Assembly: GCA_017795085.1 (NCBI GenBank)
Contig: CP051246.1
Span: forward strand, 3,226,514-3,290,513
Reading direction: 5' to 3'
Length of the DNA stretch: 64,000 nucleotides
Origin: Salegentibacter sp.
Lineage (GTDB): Bacteria > Bacteroidota > Bacteroidia > Flavobacteriales > Flavobacteriaceae
How positions within the stretch are numbered: the stretch's first letter is position 1; each line of letters opens with the position of its first letter. The notes under the pieces were generated by a model that saw only the letters and a list, made by a program, of their open reading frames with translations, ran no database searches and was not told the DNA's origin. The position numbers and the translations under genes are program-made. Shown piece after piece: positions 44,299-53,781 of the stretch.

Positions 44299-46815
44299 TT
44301 ACTTCTTTTTAGCCGTTTTTTTTGTGGTTTTCTTTTTGGTAGTTTTTTTCCTGGTGGTTTTCTTCTTCCCCCCTTGCTTTTCAATAATATCCTTCACTTC
44401 TTCCAGGCTTAACTTTGCAGCGTCTACTGTTTTTGGCAATTCGATCTTTGTTTTGCCTTTTATGACATTAGAACGTCCCCAACGCGCTTTCTCAACCCGA
44501 ATACCTTCATCTTCCCAATTATGAATAACCTTTTCTTTTTCTTTTCTAATCTTATCCTTGATTAAAGTTTCAATATCATCATCAGAAAGGTTATCAAAAT
44601 CATATTTTTTATTGACGTTAATAAACATTCCGTTCCATTTTAAATAAGGCCCGAAACGTCCTACCCCTTTTTGCACCGGTTTTTCATCAAATTCATAAAT
44701 CGGGGCATCCGCTTTTTCTTTCTCTTTGATTAATTCCAAAGCCCGAGCCCAATCTACATTCATAGGGTCTTCGCCTTTTGCCAGGGAAACATATTTTTTT
44801 CCAAAGCGCACATAAGGCCCGTAACGGCCATTATTCACTTCAACTTTTTCGCCTTTATATTCGCCTACCTCCTTCGGAAGTTTAAAAAGATCCATCGCTT
44901 CTTCGAAAGTTACTGAATCCAAAGTCTGATCCGGGCCCAGACTGGCAAATTTTGGTTTTTCCTCATCTTCTACCGACCCGATTTGCACCATAGGGCCAAA
45001 TTTCCCCAAACGTACGCTTACCGGCTTTCCGGTTTCAGGATCTTCACCCAAGATACGCTCGCCCACTTCCCGGTCGGCATTTTTGGCCACGTCTTCTACT
45101 TGTGGATGAAAATCTTCATAAAAATCTTTCATCATCCTTTTCCATTCCTCATCTCCTGCCGCAATACTATCAAAATTTTCTTCCACTTTCGCGGTGAAAT
45201 TATAATCAAGAATATTTGAAAAATGGTTTACAAGAAAGTCATTCACCACCATTCCTACCGCTGTAGGCACCAGTTTTCCTTTATCGCTCCCCACGGTTTC
45301 TTTAAGGTTTTTCTCCTGAATCTTCTCTTTGGAAAGCACAAACTGAATATATTTTCGCTCAGTACCTTCTACCGAACCTTTTTCGATATAATTTCTATTC
45401 TGAATAGTGGAAATGGTAGGCGCGTAGGTTGAAGGACGACCAATGCCCAATTCTTCCAGTTTCTTTACCAAGGAAGCTTCCGTATAACGATATGGCGGCC
45501 GCGTAAACCGTTCTGTAGCCGTGATAAAATCGTTTACCAAAGGTTGATTTTCTCTTAAAGCCGGCAACATTCCACTTTGTTCTTCATCATCCTCATCATC
45601 ATGGCCTTCCAGGTATACCTTCAGGAAACCGTCAAATTTAATCACCTCTCCGTTAGCTGTAAAATATTTATCGTGCTTATTGGCTTCAATTTTTACATTG
45701 GTACGCTCCAACTGAGCCTCGCTCATTTGAGAAGCGATAGAACGCTTCCAGATCAGCTCATACAAGCGCTGCTGATCGCGATCAGCATTTACGGTATGAT
45801 TTTCAAAATTAGTGGGGCGAATTGCTTCGTGAGCTTCCTGCGCCCCTTTTGATTTCCCTTTATAATTACGGGTTTTTGCGTATTCTTTTCCGTAAGCCTT
45901 TAAGATTTCAGCATTGGCACCTTTTTTAGCATCGTCAGAAAGGTTAACGCTATCGGTTCTCATATAAGTAATATGACCGGCTTCGTAAAGACGCTGTGCC
46001 ATCGTCATTGTCTTGCTTACCGAAAAATATAATTTCCGGGCAGCTTCCTGCTGTAAGGTGGAAGTGGTAAACGGCGGTGCAGGCGATTTTTTGGCCGGTT
46101 TGGTCGTAAGCTCGGCTACTTTAAAATCGGCGCCAAGATTATCCTTTAAAAACTGTTCGGCTTCTTCCCGGGAATCAAAATTCTTTGGAAGTTTGGCTTT
46201 AAAAGATCTTCCGTCTTCGGTAGAAAATTCAGCATCTATCCTAAAAGAAGCTTCCGGACTAAAATCCAGAATTTCACGTTCTCTTTCAACAATTAAACGT
46301 ACTGCAACCGACTGTACACGGCCTGCTGAAAGCCCGCCTTTCACTTTTCGCCATAAAACGGGTGAAAGCTCATACCCCACCAAACGATCCAGAACCCGAC
46401 GGGCCTGCTGAGCATTTACCAGGTTATAATTAATACCTCGCGGATTTTCTATAGCTTTTAAAATAGCCGATTTGGTAATTTCATGAAAGACAATACGCCG
46501 GGTTTTCTCGTCTTTCAGTTTTAATTCTTCGGCAAGATGCCAGGCAATTGCTTCTCCTTCGCGGTCTTCATCACTGGCCAGCCATACCATTTCAGCATCT
46601 TTAGCCATTCCCTTAAGCTTGCGCACGACATCTTTTTTATCCTTGGAGACAATATATTTAGGAGTAAAATCGCCCTCGGTTTCAACGCCAATCTCTTTGG
46701 TGGGCAAATCGGCAATATGCCCGAAACTTGAAGCTACCTTATAGTCTTTACCAAGAAATTTCTCAATGGTTTTGGCTTTGGCAGGGGACTCAACTATTAC
46801 TAAATTCTTTGCCAT
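44299..46815 (-). CDS. topA: DNA topoisomerase I
   Basis: The 838-residue type IA topoisomerase starts with the TOPRIM domain (MAKNLVIVESPAKAKTIEKF; acidic triad in ASDEDREGEAIAWHL). The catalytic Tyr is in YEAGHITYMRTDSVNLS at about residue 280. GIGRPSTYAPTISTIQNRNY marks the central domain. In place of C4 zinc fingers there are repeats of the KFGPMVQIG / RYGPYVRFG / RFGPYLKWNG type. The C-terminus is a run of lysine-rich repeats (KKTTRKKTTKK), which should bind DNA backbone. It relaxes negative supercoils. The gene downstream follows after 3 bp. Confidence 0.97.
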   Translation of the reverse strand: MAKNLVIVESPAKAKTIEKFLGKDYKVASSFGHIADLPTKEIGVETEGDFTPKYIVSKDKKDVVRKLKGMAKDAEMVWLASDEDREGEAIAWHLAEELKLKDEKTRRIVFHEITKSAILKAIENPRGINYNLVNAQQARRVLDRLVGYELSPVLWRKVKGGLSAGRVQSVAVRLIVEREREILDFSPEASFRIDAEFSTEDGRSFKAKLPKNFDSREEAEQFLKDNLGADFKVAELTTKPAKKSPAPPFTTSTLQQEAARKLYFSVSKTMTMAQRLYEAGHITYMRTDSVNLSDDAKKGANAEILKAYGKEYAKTRNYKGKSKGAQEAHEAIRPTNFENHTVNADRDQQRLYELIWKRSIASQMSEAQLERTNVKIEANKHDKYFTANGEVIKFDGFLKVYLEGHDDEDDEEQSGMLPALRENQPLVNDFITATERFTRPPYRYTEASLVKKLEELGIGRPSTYAPTISTIQNRNYIEKGSVEGTERKYIQFVLSKEKIQEKNLKETVGSDKGKLVPTAVGMVVNDFLVNHFSNILDYNFTAKVEENFDSIAAGDEEWKRMMKDFYEDFHPQVEDVAKNADREVGERILGEDPETGKPVSVRLGKFGPMVQIGSVEDEEKPKFASLGPDQTLDSVTFEEAMDLFKLPKEVGEYKGEKVEVNNGRYGPYVRFGKKYVSLAKGEDPMNVDWARALELIKEKEKADAPIYEFDEKPVQKGVGRFGPYLKWNGMFINVNKKYDFDNLSDDDIETLIKDKIRKEKEKVIHNWEDEGIRVEKARWGRSNVIKGKTKIELPKTVDAAKLSLEEVKDIIEKQGGKKKTTRKKTTKKKTTKKTAKKK

Positions 46816-46941
46816 AATTCTTTGTTTTGGAAGTGCAAAAGTATATCATTTTTTTTGTAACACACAGCATGCCTTAACAAAACAACAACATAATTACCGT
46901 TTTAGGCCTTTAAGAATGGGCTGTTTAGACTTTAAAAATTT

Positions 46942-48525
46942 CTATTTGGCCTTTTGGTTAAGCAGTTCCATTAAATTTACATCATTTCCCAATAAAACCT
47001 CTTCTGAATCGATTCTCCCATCGGTACTTTCGTTTTCGAGTTTAAGCACGCCACGCGGGCAAACGGCAGAACAAATTCCGCAGCCCACACAACTGGACCG
47101 TACTATATTCTGTCCTTTTTGTGCATAAGCCCTCACATCAATTCCCATCTCACAATAGGTTGAGCAATTCCCGCAGGAAATACACTGCCCGCCGTTTGTG
47201 GTGATCCTGAATTTTGAAAAAAGGCGTTGCTGCATACCTAAAATCGCTGCCATCGGGCAACCAAACCGGCACCAAACCCTGTTACCAAAAATAGGATAAA
47301 AGCCAACGCCAATCACCCCCGAAAAGGCCGCTCCAATTAAAAAACCATACCATTCCCGAAGCTGATAACCGGCAAAAAAGAAAATATTATTGTTTCCGCT
47401 GAAATAATTAATGCCGATAATTGCCAGGATAATCACCAGATAACCTATCGCGCCGTATTTTGCATCTTTTGCCAATTGTTTCCTTTTAAAAATCATAATT
47501 GCGGCAAACAATAAAGTGAGAAACCCGGCGCTACCCCCAAGGAATACATCTTTGGTAAGCCAAAACTCCGTAGGGGTTTCTCCCAAAAAAGAATACACCA
47601 CCGCAATGGTCATGACCGTTACAAAAACCAGTACGCTGTGAATTACCCAACGTTCCACTTTCCAGGCAAAAAGCGATTTATCGGAAAGATGGCGGTAAGG
47701 ATCGCCCGCAGTTTCGGCCAGCCCCCCGCAACCACAAACCCAACTGCAATACCAGCGTTTTCCATATTTATAGGTAAGAATTGGGGTAATCACAAAAATG
47801 GAGATCAAACCAAAAACAAACATAAAAAAACCGAGATTTCCTGCGGAAAAGAATTCCTGGAGTTTGTAGCCTGCAAATAAATCGTAGTTCAGCGGCCAGA
47901 TATTTGCAGGGTTGTAATAAGGCTGATTTAAGCGTACCAGGATTTCAGGAATAAGAAAAGCGAACCCCAGCTGAAAAAACATCACTGAAAAAGTGCGTAA
48001 ACGTTGATAACGATTATGGCGGTATTTCAGCAAAAATTTATAGCCGAAAATAAAAATCGCCAAGGTATATAGCGTACCATAGACAAACCACTGACTTGCA
48101 GGCCCGCCGTTAATCAATTTACTTAAAGGATCAAAAAGCGCAATTAACCCGGTATTTCCCCCTTCCGGATTTAAGCCCAGGAAGTGCGGAAGCCAGTACA
48201 ACACCACGTAAAACAAAGTTAAAGCTATTCCGGTAATCCAGGCCCAGATTCCCCGGGCGGTCATCGATTTAAACCAAACGCCGTCATTTTTAATACCGGC
48301 ATGCTTCCCGCTATACAAATCCTTAGCAAAAATTACGGTTCCCAGCGTCACCAGTCCAATAGATAGACTTAAAAACAAGGTTTTATTCGGGAAATTAACA
48401 TTAAGAAGTGCCAGCAACAAGATAAACAGGCCCAAAATCCCAATCCCCGAACTTATTTTTTGGGTTTTGGAAAGCGCCGCAGGAGCTTCCCCGGTTATTG
48501 CCATATTTTTTTGTGAATTTGCCAT
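46942..48525 (-). CDS. Membrane-bound 4Fe-4S protein (NapH/NosR/CcoG-like)
   Basis: A 527-residue polytopic membrane protein with roughly ten hydrophobic segments. Cysteine groups of the NapH/NosR type appear in WYCSWVCGCGGLAE and WCRFGCPMAA, and the C-terminus holds two 4Fe-4S ferredoxin motifs: CISCGNCSTYCEMG and CVGCGICSAVCPRG. It would pass electrons across or along the inner membrane. It is the last gene of a run that includes arsenosugar-type genes and lies 53 bp after a FAD oxidoreductase gene, a possible electron partner. The actual acceptor is unknown. Confidence 0.85.
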   Translation of the reverse strand: MANSQKNMAITGEAPAALSKTQKISSGIGILGLFILLLALLNVNFPNKTLFLSLSIGLVTLGTVIFAKDLYSGKHAGIKNDGVWFKSMTARGIWAWITGIALTLFYVVLYWLPHFLGLNPEGGNTGLIALFDPLSKLINGGPASQWFVYGTLYTLAIFIFGYKFLLKYRHNRYQRLRTFSVMFFQLGFAFLIPEILVRLNQPYYNPANIWPLNYDLFAGYKLQEFFSAGNLGFFMFVFGLISIFVITPILTYKYGKRWYCSWVCGCGGLAETAGDPYRHLSDKSLFAWKVERWVIHSVLVFVTVMTIAVVYSFLGETPTEFWLTKDVFLGGSAGFLTLLFAAIMIFKRKQLAKDAKYGAIGYLVIILAIIGINYFSGNNNIFFFAGYQLREWYGFLIGAAFSGVIGVGFYPIFGNRVWCRFGCPMAAILGMQQRLFSKFRITTNGGQCISCGNCSTYCEMGIDVRAYAQKGQNIVRSSCVGCGICSAVCPRGVLKLENESTDGRIDSEEVLLGNDVNLMELLNQKAK

Positions 48526-48578
48526 AAAATATTATTTGACTCACAGGTTTCGCAAGCCTGTAAGGCGTATCCTAAAAC

Positions 48579-49850
48579 CTAGCCTTTGAAACTTTTAAAA
48601 ATCGCTTTCTCATAATTATCATAAAATTCAGGATCAAAATTAGCCAGGCGCAGGTTTTGTAAAACGAAAACAATATCCCGATTTTCATTCAGCCACCGAT
48701 CTACTACCGGGTGCCGCATCCTGATGCCAAAAGTATTTATTCCCAGAAAACGTTTATTTTCAGGATTAAAAGCAACAGTTACCGCTTTGGTACCATCCTG
48801 ATGTTGCCAGTGAAAATGCTGTTCTTCCTTATTTTCTTCAGGATTTACACGGCCATAAGTTTGGTACTCAATATCAAAAAATTTAGCTGAATTAAACCAA
48901 TTTCCGGGATTATATTTTTGAACTTCTCCGGCTAATGTTGCTGCCAGGGTTTCTCCCATCATCCGGCCCACATACCAAACCGCTTCATTTCTTTTGCGGT
49001 GTGTAGGCGGATTCCTAAGCTGTGCGCAATCGCCAATGGCATAAACATCTTCAATATTGGTCGCTAAAGTTTCATCGACTAAAATTCCGCGATCGGTTTC
49101 TAATTTCGAATTTTTCAGAAAATCGATATTTGGTCGTACCCCGGCACAAAGCCCTACCAAATCGCAAGAAATTTTCTCACCGGTTTTAGTATAAATAGCC
49201 GAGGCACGTCCGGTTTCATCGGCTACAATCTCTTCAAGTTCAATCTCGTGTTTTACCTCAACACCATGGGAGCGGATATGTTCTGAAATCATTTTGGCTT
49301 CGGGAAACGGCAAAATATTATTCCAAAAGGCTTTTTCCCGAACCAACATCATCACTTCGATATTTCTGGTACTAAGCATTTCGGCAAGTTCTACACCAAT
49401 CAACCCACCCCCTACAATTACGGCTTTTTTGCAATTTTTGGTGTTCTTTTCCAGTAATTCCAAATCCTGTTTGCTTACTAAACCCTGCACCCCGGGTAAA
49501 TCCTCACCCTTCCAGCCAAATTTATTATATACCGATCCGGTGGCCAGCACCAACTTATCATAGGTCATCTTTTCTCCGGAAGAAAAATCCAGTTCTTTTT
49601 TGCCAAAATCTATAACTTCAACAAAACCTGTTTTTAATTCGATACGGTTTTTTTCCCAAAACCAATCTTCATAAGGTTTTAGATGCTCCCATTTCATATG
49701 GCCCATATACACATACATAAGCGCGGTACGGGAGAAGAAATATTCGCTTTCAGCAGAAATCACCGTGATTTTCTTATCTGAAAGTTTCCGGACATGCCTA
49801 GCGCAGGTAATTCCGGCAATCCCATTTCCTATGATAACGATGTGTTCCAA
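48579..49850 (-). CDS. NAD(P)/FAD-dependent oxidoreductase
   Basis: A 423-residue pyridine nucleotide-disulfide-type reductase. The FAD motif MEHIVIIGNGIAGITCARHV opens the protein, the NAD(P) motif KKAVIVGGGLIGVELAEMLS is at about residue 145, and the second FAD contact VDETLATNIEDVYAIGDCAQ is at about 270. No redox-active CxxxxC disulfide is visible, so it is like ferredoxin or nitrite reductase-type flavoproteins rather than lipoamide dehydrogenase. It lies 1 bp after the nucleoside phosphorylase gene and ahead of the 4Fe-4S membrane protein. Confidence 0.9.
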   Translation of the reverse strand: MEHIVIIGNGIAGITCARHVRKLSDKKITVISAESEYFFSRTALMYVYMGHMKWEHLKPYEDWFWEKNRIELKTGFVEVIDFGKKELDFSSGEKMTYDKLVLATGSVYNKFGWKGEDLPGVQGLVSKQDLELLEKNTKNCKKAVIVGGGLIGVELAEMLSTRNIEVMMLVREKAFWNNILPFPEAKMISEHIRSHGVEVKHEIELEEIVADETGRASAIYTKTGEKISCDLVGLCAGVRPNIDFLKNSKLETDRGILVDETLATNIEDVYAIGDCAQLRNPPTHRKRNEAVWYVGRMMGETLAATLAGEVQKYNPGNWFNSAKFFDIEYQTYGRVNPEENKEEQHFHWQHQDGTKAVTVAFNPENKRFLGINTFGIRMRHPVVDRWLNENRDIVFVLQNLRLANFDPEFYDNYEKAIFKSFKG

Positions 49851-49851
49851 A

Positions 49852-50664
49852 TTAAAGGCTTTTTACCACCGATTTAAACAAGGTAATCATATCGGGTTCT
49901 GCTTTTTCTGCCATCGCAATAATATCTTCAACCTTTACAGGCTCCAAATTATCAGGATCGCCCTCATCGGTAATTACCGAAATAGCCGAAACCGGAATTT
50001 CCAGATGATTTGCCACAATAATTTCCGGTACGGTACTCATTCCAACGGCATCGGCTCCGAGAATTTTCAACATTCTATATTCCGCACGGGTTTCCAGTTG
50101 CGGGCCCAAGACCGCAGCGTATACCCCTTTATTTAATTTAATATTATGTTTTTTTGCCGTTTTCTCAATTAAAGCATTCATTTCAACATCATAAGGCTGA
50201 CTCATATCTACAAAACGTTCGCCCAGGCGTTCTACGCCATGAAAAGCCAATGGTGAACCGCCTAATAAATTCAGGTGATCATCAATTAACATGAGTTCCC
50301 CTTTTTTATAATCAAGGTTAATGGAGCCCGAGGCATTGCTTACCAGCAAGCGCTTAATCCCAAGCCGTTTCATCACGCGAACCGGCCAGGTCACATCCCG
50401 CAGCGTGTAGCCTTCATAATGGTGGAAACGCCCCTGCATAACCACCACTTTTTTTCCTTCCAGGGTACCGAAAATCAGTTTTCCTTTGTGAAATTCTACG
50501 GTAGCGGTTGGAAAATAGGGAATGTGGTTATAACTGGCTTCCACCTCAACCTCTATTTCAGAAATTAACTGGCCAAGGCCGGTACCCAGGATTATACCGA
50601 TTTCCGGTTTATCAAATCCGCGGGAAATCAGGTAATCAACAGATTCGTTAAGTGCTTTTATCAT
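49852..50664 (-). CDS. Purine nucleoside phosphorylase
   Basis: The 270-residue enzyme has the trimeric PNP signature: IGIILGTGLGQLISEI (phosphate loop), VVMQGRFHHYEGYTLRDVTW, LLVSNASGSINLDYKKGELM, and the substrate region GVYAAVLGPQLETRAEYRML with the Glu that binds the purine, then VGMSTVPEIIVANH. It splits purine nucleosides with phosphate. The position between the glycosyltransferase (4-bp overlap) and the FAD oxidoreductase gene suggests that it removes adenine from an arsenic-containing nucleoside, but general purine salvage is equally possible. Confidence 0.93.
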   Translation of the reverse strand: MIKALNESVDYLISRGFDKPEIGIILGTGLGQLISEIEVEVEASYNHIPYFPTATVEFHKGKLIFGTLEGKKVVVMQGRFHHYEGYTLRDVTWPVRVMKRLGIKRLLVSNASGSINLDYKKGELMLIDDHLNLLGGSPLAFHGVERLGERFVDMSQPYDVEMNALIEKTAKKHNIKLNKGVYAAVLGPQLETRAEYRMLKILGADAVGMSTVPEIIVANHLEIPVSAISVITDEGDPDNLEPVKVEDIIAMAEKAEPDMITLFKSVVKSL

Positions 50665-51272
50665 TTTTTATTCAGGAATTTTCTCAAAACCGAATTCGGC
50701 TCAATATCTTCAATAGTATCGATATCGTTAAGCGGTTTCAGGAGTTTTACAGTCTTTTTTTTGGAAATTTTCACCAGGCTTTCTTCCAAAACCGTAGCGG
50801 TACTCCAGTTAATATTTTGAAACAGGGCTGAATGTAAGCATTTCATTCCTAATAAATAGTAGCCGCCGTCTTTGGCCGGGCCAAAAACATAGTCATTTTC
50901 ATCTAAAACCCGGAAAGCTTTATTAAGGAGTTCAGTAGTAATTTCGGGTAAATCGGTGCCAATTATCACTACTTTTCTGTATTTTTCAAGGAAAGCGTCC
51001 CGAAAAGCATTTTCCATGCGCTCGCCCAAATCTTTTCCTTTTTGAATTTTCTTGCTGAAAATTTCATCGGAAAAAATACCGGTTTTTGAGATTTTTTCTG
51101 AAAAATAAAGTCTTTTACCCACAGAAAGTTTTTCGGTTTGCACAGCAGTATACTGAAGCAGGAACCGGTAGATTTCCAAAGCTTTTTTATCACCAATATC
51201 GGCAGCAAGACGGGTTTTCACCTTTCCTAATTCGGGGTTTTTAGCAAAAATAATTAAGAGCGAATCCTGCAT
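50661..51272 (-). CDS. TIGR04282-type arsenosugar biosynthesis glycosyltransferase
   Basis: A 203-residue GT-A-like protein. LLIIFAKNPELGKVKTRLAA is the nucleotide-binding start; VVIIGTDLPEITTELLNKAF carries the Asp; YVFGPAKDGGYYLLGMK is the family signature. Members of this family (DUF2064/TIGR04282) are found beside ArsS-type radical SAM genes. Here arsS is 9 bp upstream. It may add the sugar-linked group after the arsenic-ribose unit is formed; the exact reaction is not established from the sequence. Confidence 0.9.
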   Translation of the reverse strand: MQDSLLIIFAKNPELGKVKTRLAADIGDKKALEIYRFLLQYTAVQTEKLSVGKRLYFSEKISKTGIFSDEIFSKKIQKGKDLGERMENAFRDAFLEKYRKVVIIGTDLPEITTELLNKAFRVLDENDYVFGPAKDGGYYLLGMKCLHSALFQNINWSTATVLEESLVKISKKKTVKLLKPLNDIDTIEDIEPNSVLRKFLNKK

Positions 51273-51281
51273 ATAAAAAGA

Positions 51282-52337
51282 TTAAGCCACACTTCCCTGG
51301 CAGCTACTACCGGCACCGGCAGTACAACCGTAACAATGCTGGGAAATTTTAATTTCACGTTCCTGAAGTGCTTTCTCATCATAATCGCTAATGTGCTTTG
51401 CTGATGAAGCCACTTTTAAATCAAGCATTTGGTTAAAATCGCAATCGTATAGATAACCGTCCCAACTTACCGAAAGCGTGTTGGTGCACATCACACTTTT
51501 TACTGCTTCGGGGTTATATGCATTTACCAACTCATACATATAATCTTCATAATTTTCAGAAGCGATTAAATATTCCAAAAACCGACTGATGGGCAAGTTG
51601 GTAATGGCAAAAAGATTATTAAAATCGATATTAAAATCTTCTTTCAGGGCTTTTTTAAAATCTTTTTCCATCGCCTCCTGATTGGTTGGTAAAAATGCCC
51701 CCGCAGGATTGTACACCAAATCAAGTTTTAAACCACCATCGGGCTTACCATAGCCCAATTTATTAAGCATTTGCAGGGCTTTAATCGATTTATCAAAAAC
51801 GCCACTTCCCCGCTGGCGATCGGTTTTCTCCCGCTTGTAAAACGGAAGCGAAGAAACGACATGCACGTTATATTTTTTGAAAAATTCCGGTAAATCGTGA
51901 TACTTCTTATTGGCAAGAATAATTGTGAGGTTGGACCGTACGATAAAATCCTTAATTCCGGCTTTGGAAGCTTCCTGTACAAACCACCTGAAATCAGGAT
52001 TCATTTCAGGTGCACCACCAGTTAAATCTAAGGTATGTGCACTGGTCATTTTTATTACCTCCAGGCATTCTTGCATGGTTTCCCGGGTCATAATTTCCTT
52101 TCGGTCGGGACCGGCATCTACGTGGCAATGTGAACAAACCTGATTGCACATATAGCCCAGGTTAATTTGCAGGATTTCCAGCTTTTGAGGTTTTAAGGGA
52201 ATTTGCCCTGTTTCAGCAATTTTATCTTTAAAATACGGCAATTCCCCTTCCCGGAAAATCCCATTGCTTAATATTTCCAGTTGCTTTTCAGGATTGGAAA
52301 GATCATCCTTTCTGGCAAGCAAAGATTTATGGGACAT
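51282..52337 (-). CDS. arsS: Arsenosugar biosynthesis radical SAM protein ArsS
   Basis: The 351-residue radical SAM enzyme has the cluster motif CNQVCSHCHVDAGPDRKE (CxxxCxxC) near residue 64, the glycine-rich LDLTGGAPEMNPDF at about 100, and a C-terminal DUF3641-type domain with CTNTLSVSWDGYLYDCDFNQ and the final cysteine-rich CYGCTAGAGSSCQG. ArsS joins a 5'-deoxyadenosyl group to dimethylarsinous acid to start arsenosugar formation. No arsM methyltransferase gene is visible in this window, so the methylated arsenic must come from elsewhere in the cell. It leads the downstream run of four genes. Confidence 0.93.
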   Translation of the reverse strand: MSHKSLLARKDDLSNPEKQLEILSNGIFREGELPYFKDKIAETGQIPLKPQKLEILQINLGYMCNQVCSHCHVDAGPDRKEIMTRETMQECLEVIKMTSAHTLDLTGGAPEMNPDFRWFVQEASKAGIKDFIVRSNLTIILANKKYHDLPEFFKKYNVHVVSSLPFYKREKTDRQRGSGVFDKSIKALQMLNKLGYGKPDGGLKLDLVYNPAGAFLPTNQEAMEKDFKKALKEDFNIDFNNLFAITNLPISRFLEYLIASENYEDYMYELVNAYNPEAVKSVMCTNTLSVSWDGYLYDCDFNQMLDLKVASSAKHISDYDEKALQEREIKISQHCYGCTAGAGSSCQGSVA

Positions 52338-52678
52338 ATTTTTCTGAATTTAAATTAAGTCGGTTTTTAAGGTCGAAGCAAAAGGCAATTACTTTTCTAC
52401 AATAACAGGTTTTTGTTTTAAATCTTTGGAGAATTTAAAAATCTCGTTCATTGTGCTGTTCAGAAAATTTTCAGAACCTCATCGGCAGGATGAGATTCTG
52501 AATCAAATTTTCCAGAATAACACGTCCAAATTTATTGACTTTAAAGCGGCTTGTTGTTTTCAACAATATTTCTTCAAATCACTTCTTAAAAAGAAATCAA
52601 AATTCAAGAACTGAAGATCCCGATTTGCCTCGGGATAAGCGACTTCTATATCACTGCTGCGCGGCTCCCTGAATCTGC
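52338..52678. other. Non-coding stretch between arsS and the peroxidase-like gene
   Basis: The first part is the leader of arsS (minus strand). A short inverted repeat around ATCCCGATTTGCCTCGGGAT (52617-52636) may be a terminator for the peroxidase-like gene. A 62-codon frame on the plus strand is not convincing. Confidence 0.5.
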
Positions 52679-53014
52679 TTACATACTCAGCTTTTTAACT
52701 TTATTCATCATTTGAACGCCGTGTACCAGGCTGGCACCCCCTTTTATGGCTGCGCCTACGTGTACGGCTTCCATCATTTCCTCCTTTTCTATCCCGCGTT
52801 CCAACCCGTCTTTAGTATAAGCATCTATACAATAGGGACATTGTACCACGTGGGAAACCGCTAAGGCAATTAATGATTTCTCACGGGCAGAAAGCGCACC
52901 TTCTTCAAAAACTTTTCCGTAGTAATCAAAGAATTTTTCACCGAGTTCTTCACTCCACTCGGTGATTTCCCCAAACTTTCTTAAATCGGCAGGATCATAA
53001 TAAGTTTTACCCAT
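52679..53014 (-). CDS. Arsenosugar-associated peroxidase-like protein (AhpD/CMD fold)
   Basis: A 111-residue all-helical protein of the carboxymuconolactone decarboxylase/AhpD fold. The redox pair CPYCIDAYTKDGLERGIEKE (CxxC with a later His region GAAIKGGASLVHG) is present. This is the size and motif of the peroxidase-like protein that accompanies ArsS and the TIGR04282 glycosyltransferase. It is transcribed in the same direction but separated from arsS by about 340 bp. It may handle oxidants or arsenic-thiol adducts. Confidence 0.88.
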   Translation of the reverse strand: MGKTYYDPADLRKFGEITEWSEELGEKFFDYYGKVFEEGALSAREKSLIALAVSHVVQCPYCIDAYTKDGLERGIEKEEMMEAVHVGAAIKGGASLVHGVQMMNKVKKLSM

Positions 53015-53067
53015 ATCTTTTTGCGTTAAAGATAAGGTTAAAGATGAGAAATCCCAGCTTTGAATTC

Positions 53068-53241
53068 TTAAAAGCCACCTGCAAAAGCAATCACAATTAT
53101 GCCTATAATTATCAAAACGATGATAAGGCCAACTATTTTCACATTACTTTTACTTCGGTTTACCTCGGTAGATTGATTTCTGCTGTTTTCTTTTTCATCT
53201 CCGCTTTTAGGAACGGGACTGGATTTTTTTTCTTCTTTCAT
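53068..53241 (-). CDS. Small single-pass membrane protein
   Basis: A 57-residue frame starting MKEEKKSSPVPKSGDEKENS, a hydrophilic charged part, followed by one strong membrane helix (VGLIIVLIIIGIIVIAFAGG) at the very C-terminus. The composition and clean helix argue that this strand is the coding one. It ends 53 bp before the peroxidase-like gene on the same strand, so they may form one unit. No function is known. Confidence 0.6.
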   Translation of the reverse strand: MKEEKKSSPVPKSGDEKENSRNQSTEVNRSKSNVKIVGLIIVLIIIGIIVIAFAGGF

Positions 53242-53781
53242 AACTGGTAATTTTCATATGCACTTAAAGATAAAAGAAAAACCCCGATTGTAAAATTAAT
53301 CAGGCTAAGAGATTGGTTCTAAAATAGTTAAATACAGGTTAAATAAAACCTACTGCTTTCTAAATATATTTACTAATCTTTTTGATTAAGAAAAATGTGA
53401 GTCCGATGCCTATGGGTCACTTTCAAACCGAATAAAATATAGAGTTGTCTTATACCAACATAATGATAAGCTCAGTATTTAAAAAATGAAAAAGAGCTTA
53501 TAAATTTCGCAAACCTAGTTCACATAGCTTAAAGACATTAACAGGGAAGGTAACACTTTTAAATAATCTTAAAACTCCTTTTATGGCCAACAATTGACAA
53601 AACCACTGCACACTAACGTTTTTCAAACTACTATTAGCTGATATGGCATGGAAAGCCTTAAAAGCAATGTTAAATGATAACTTTACGTCTCGATTAAAAG
53701 GTTAATTTTTCCGTAATTAACTTAATCTAAAGAAGACAGCTATTAAATTTAGGTGGACAAAAAGAATATTTTTAATCAAAT
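53242..53781. other. Non-coding stretch upstream of the AraC-type gene
   Basis: About 540 bp, A/T-rich and without a gene I can support. It is the shared upstream region of the small membrane protein (minus strand) and the AraC-type regulator (plus strand). No defined promoter or structured RNA could be picked out. Confidence 0.5.

Noticed and set aside
44243..44524. Hydrophobic plus-strand frame with repeated FFLVVFF
   Set aside because: It is the reverse complement of the lysine-rich tail of topA.
52426..52614. 62-codon plus-strand frame between arsS and the peroxidase-like gene
   Set aside because: No motif, irregular composition and no operon context; more likely chance in non-coding DNA.
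53044..53250. Plus-strand frame opposite the small membrane protein
   Set aside because: The minus-strand reading has a clean charged-then-helix layout and operon-like position; the plus-strand product (many F and N) does not.
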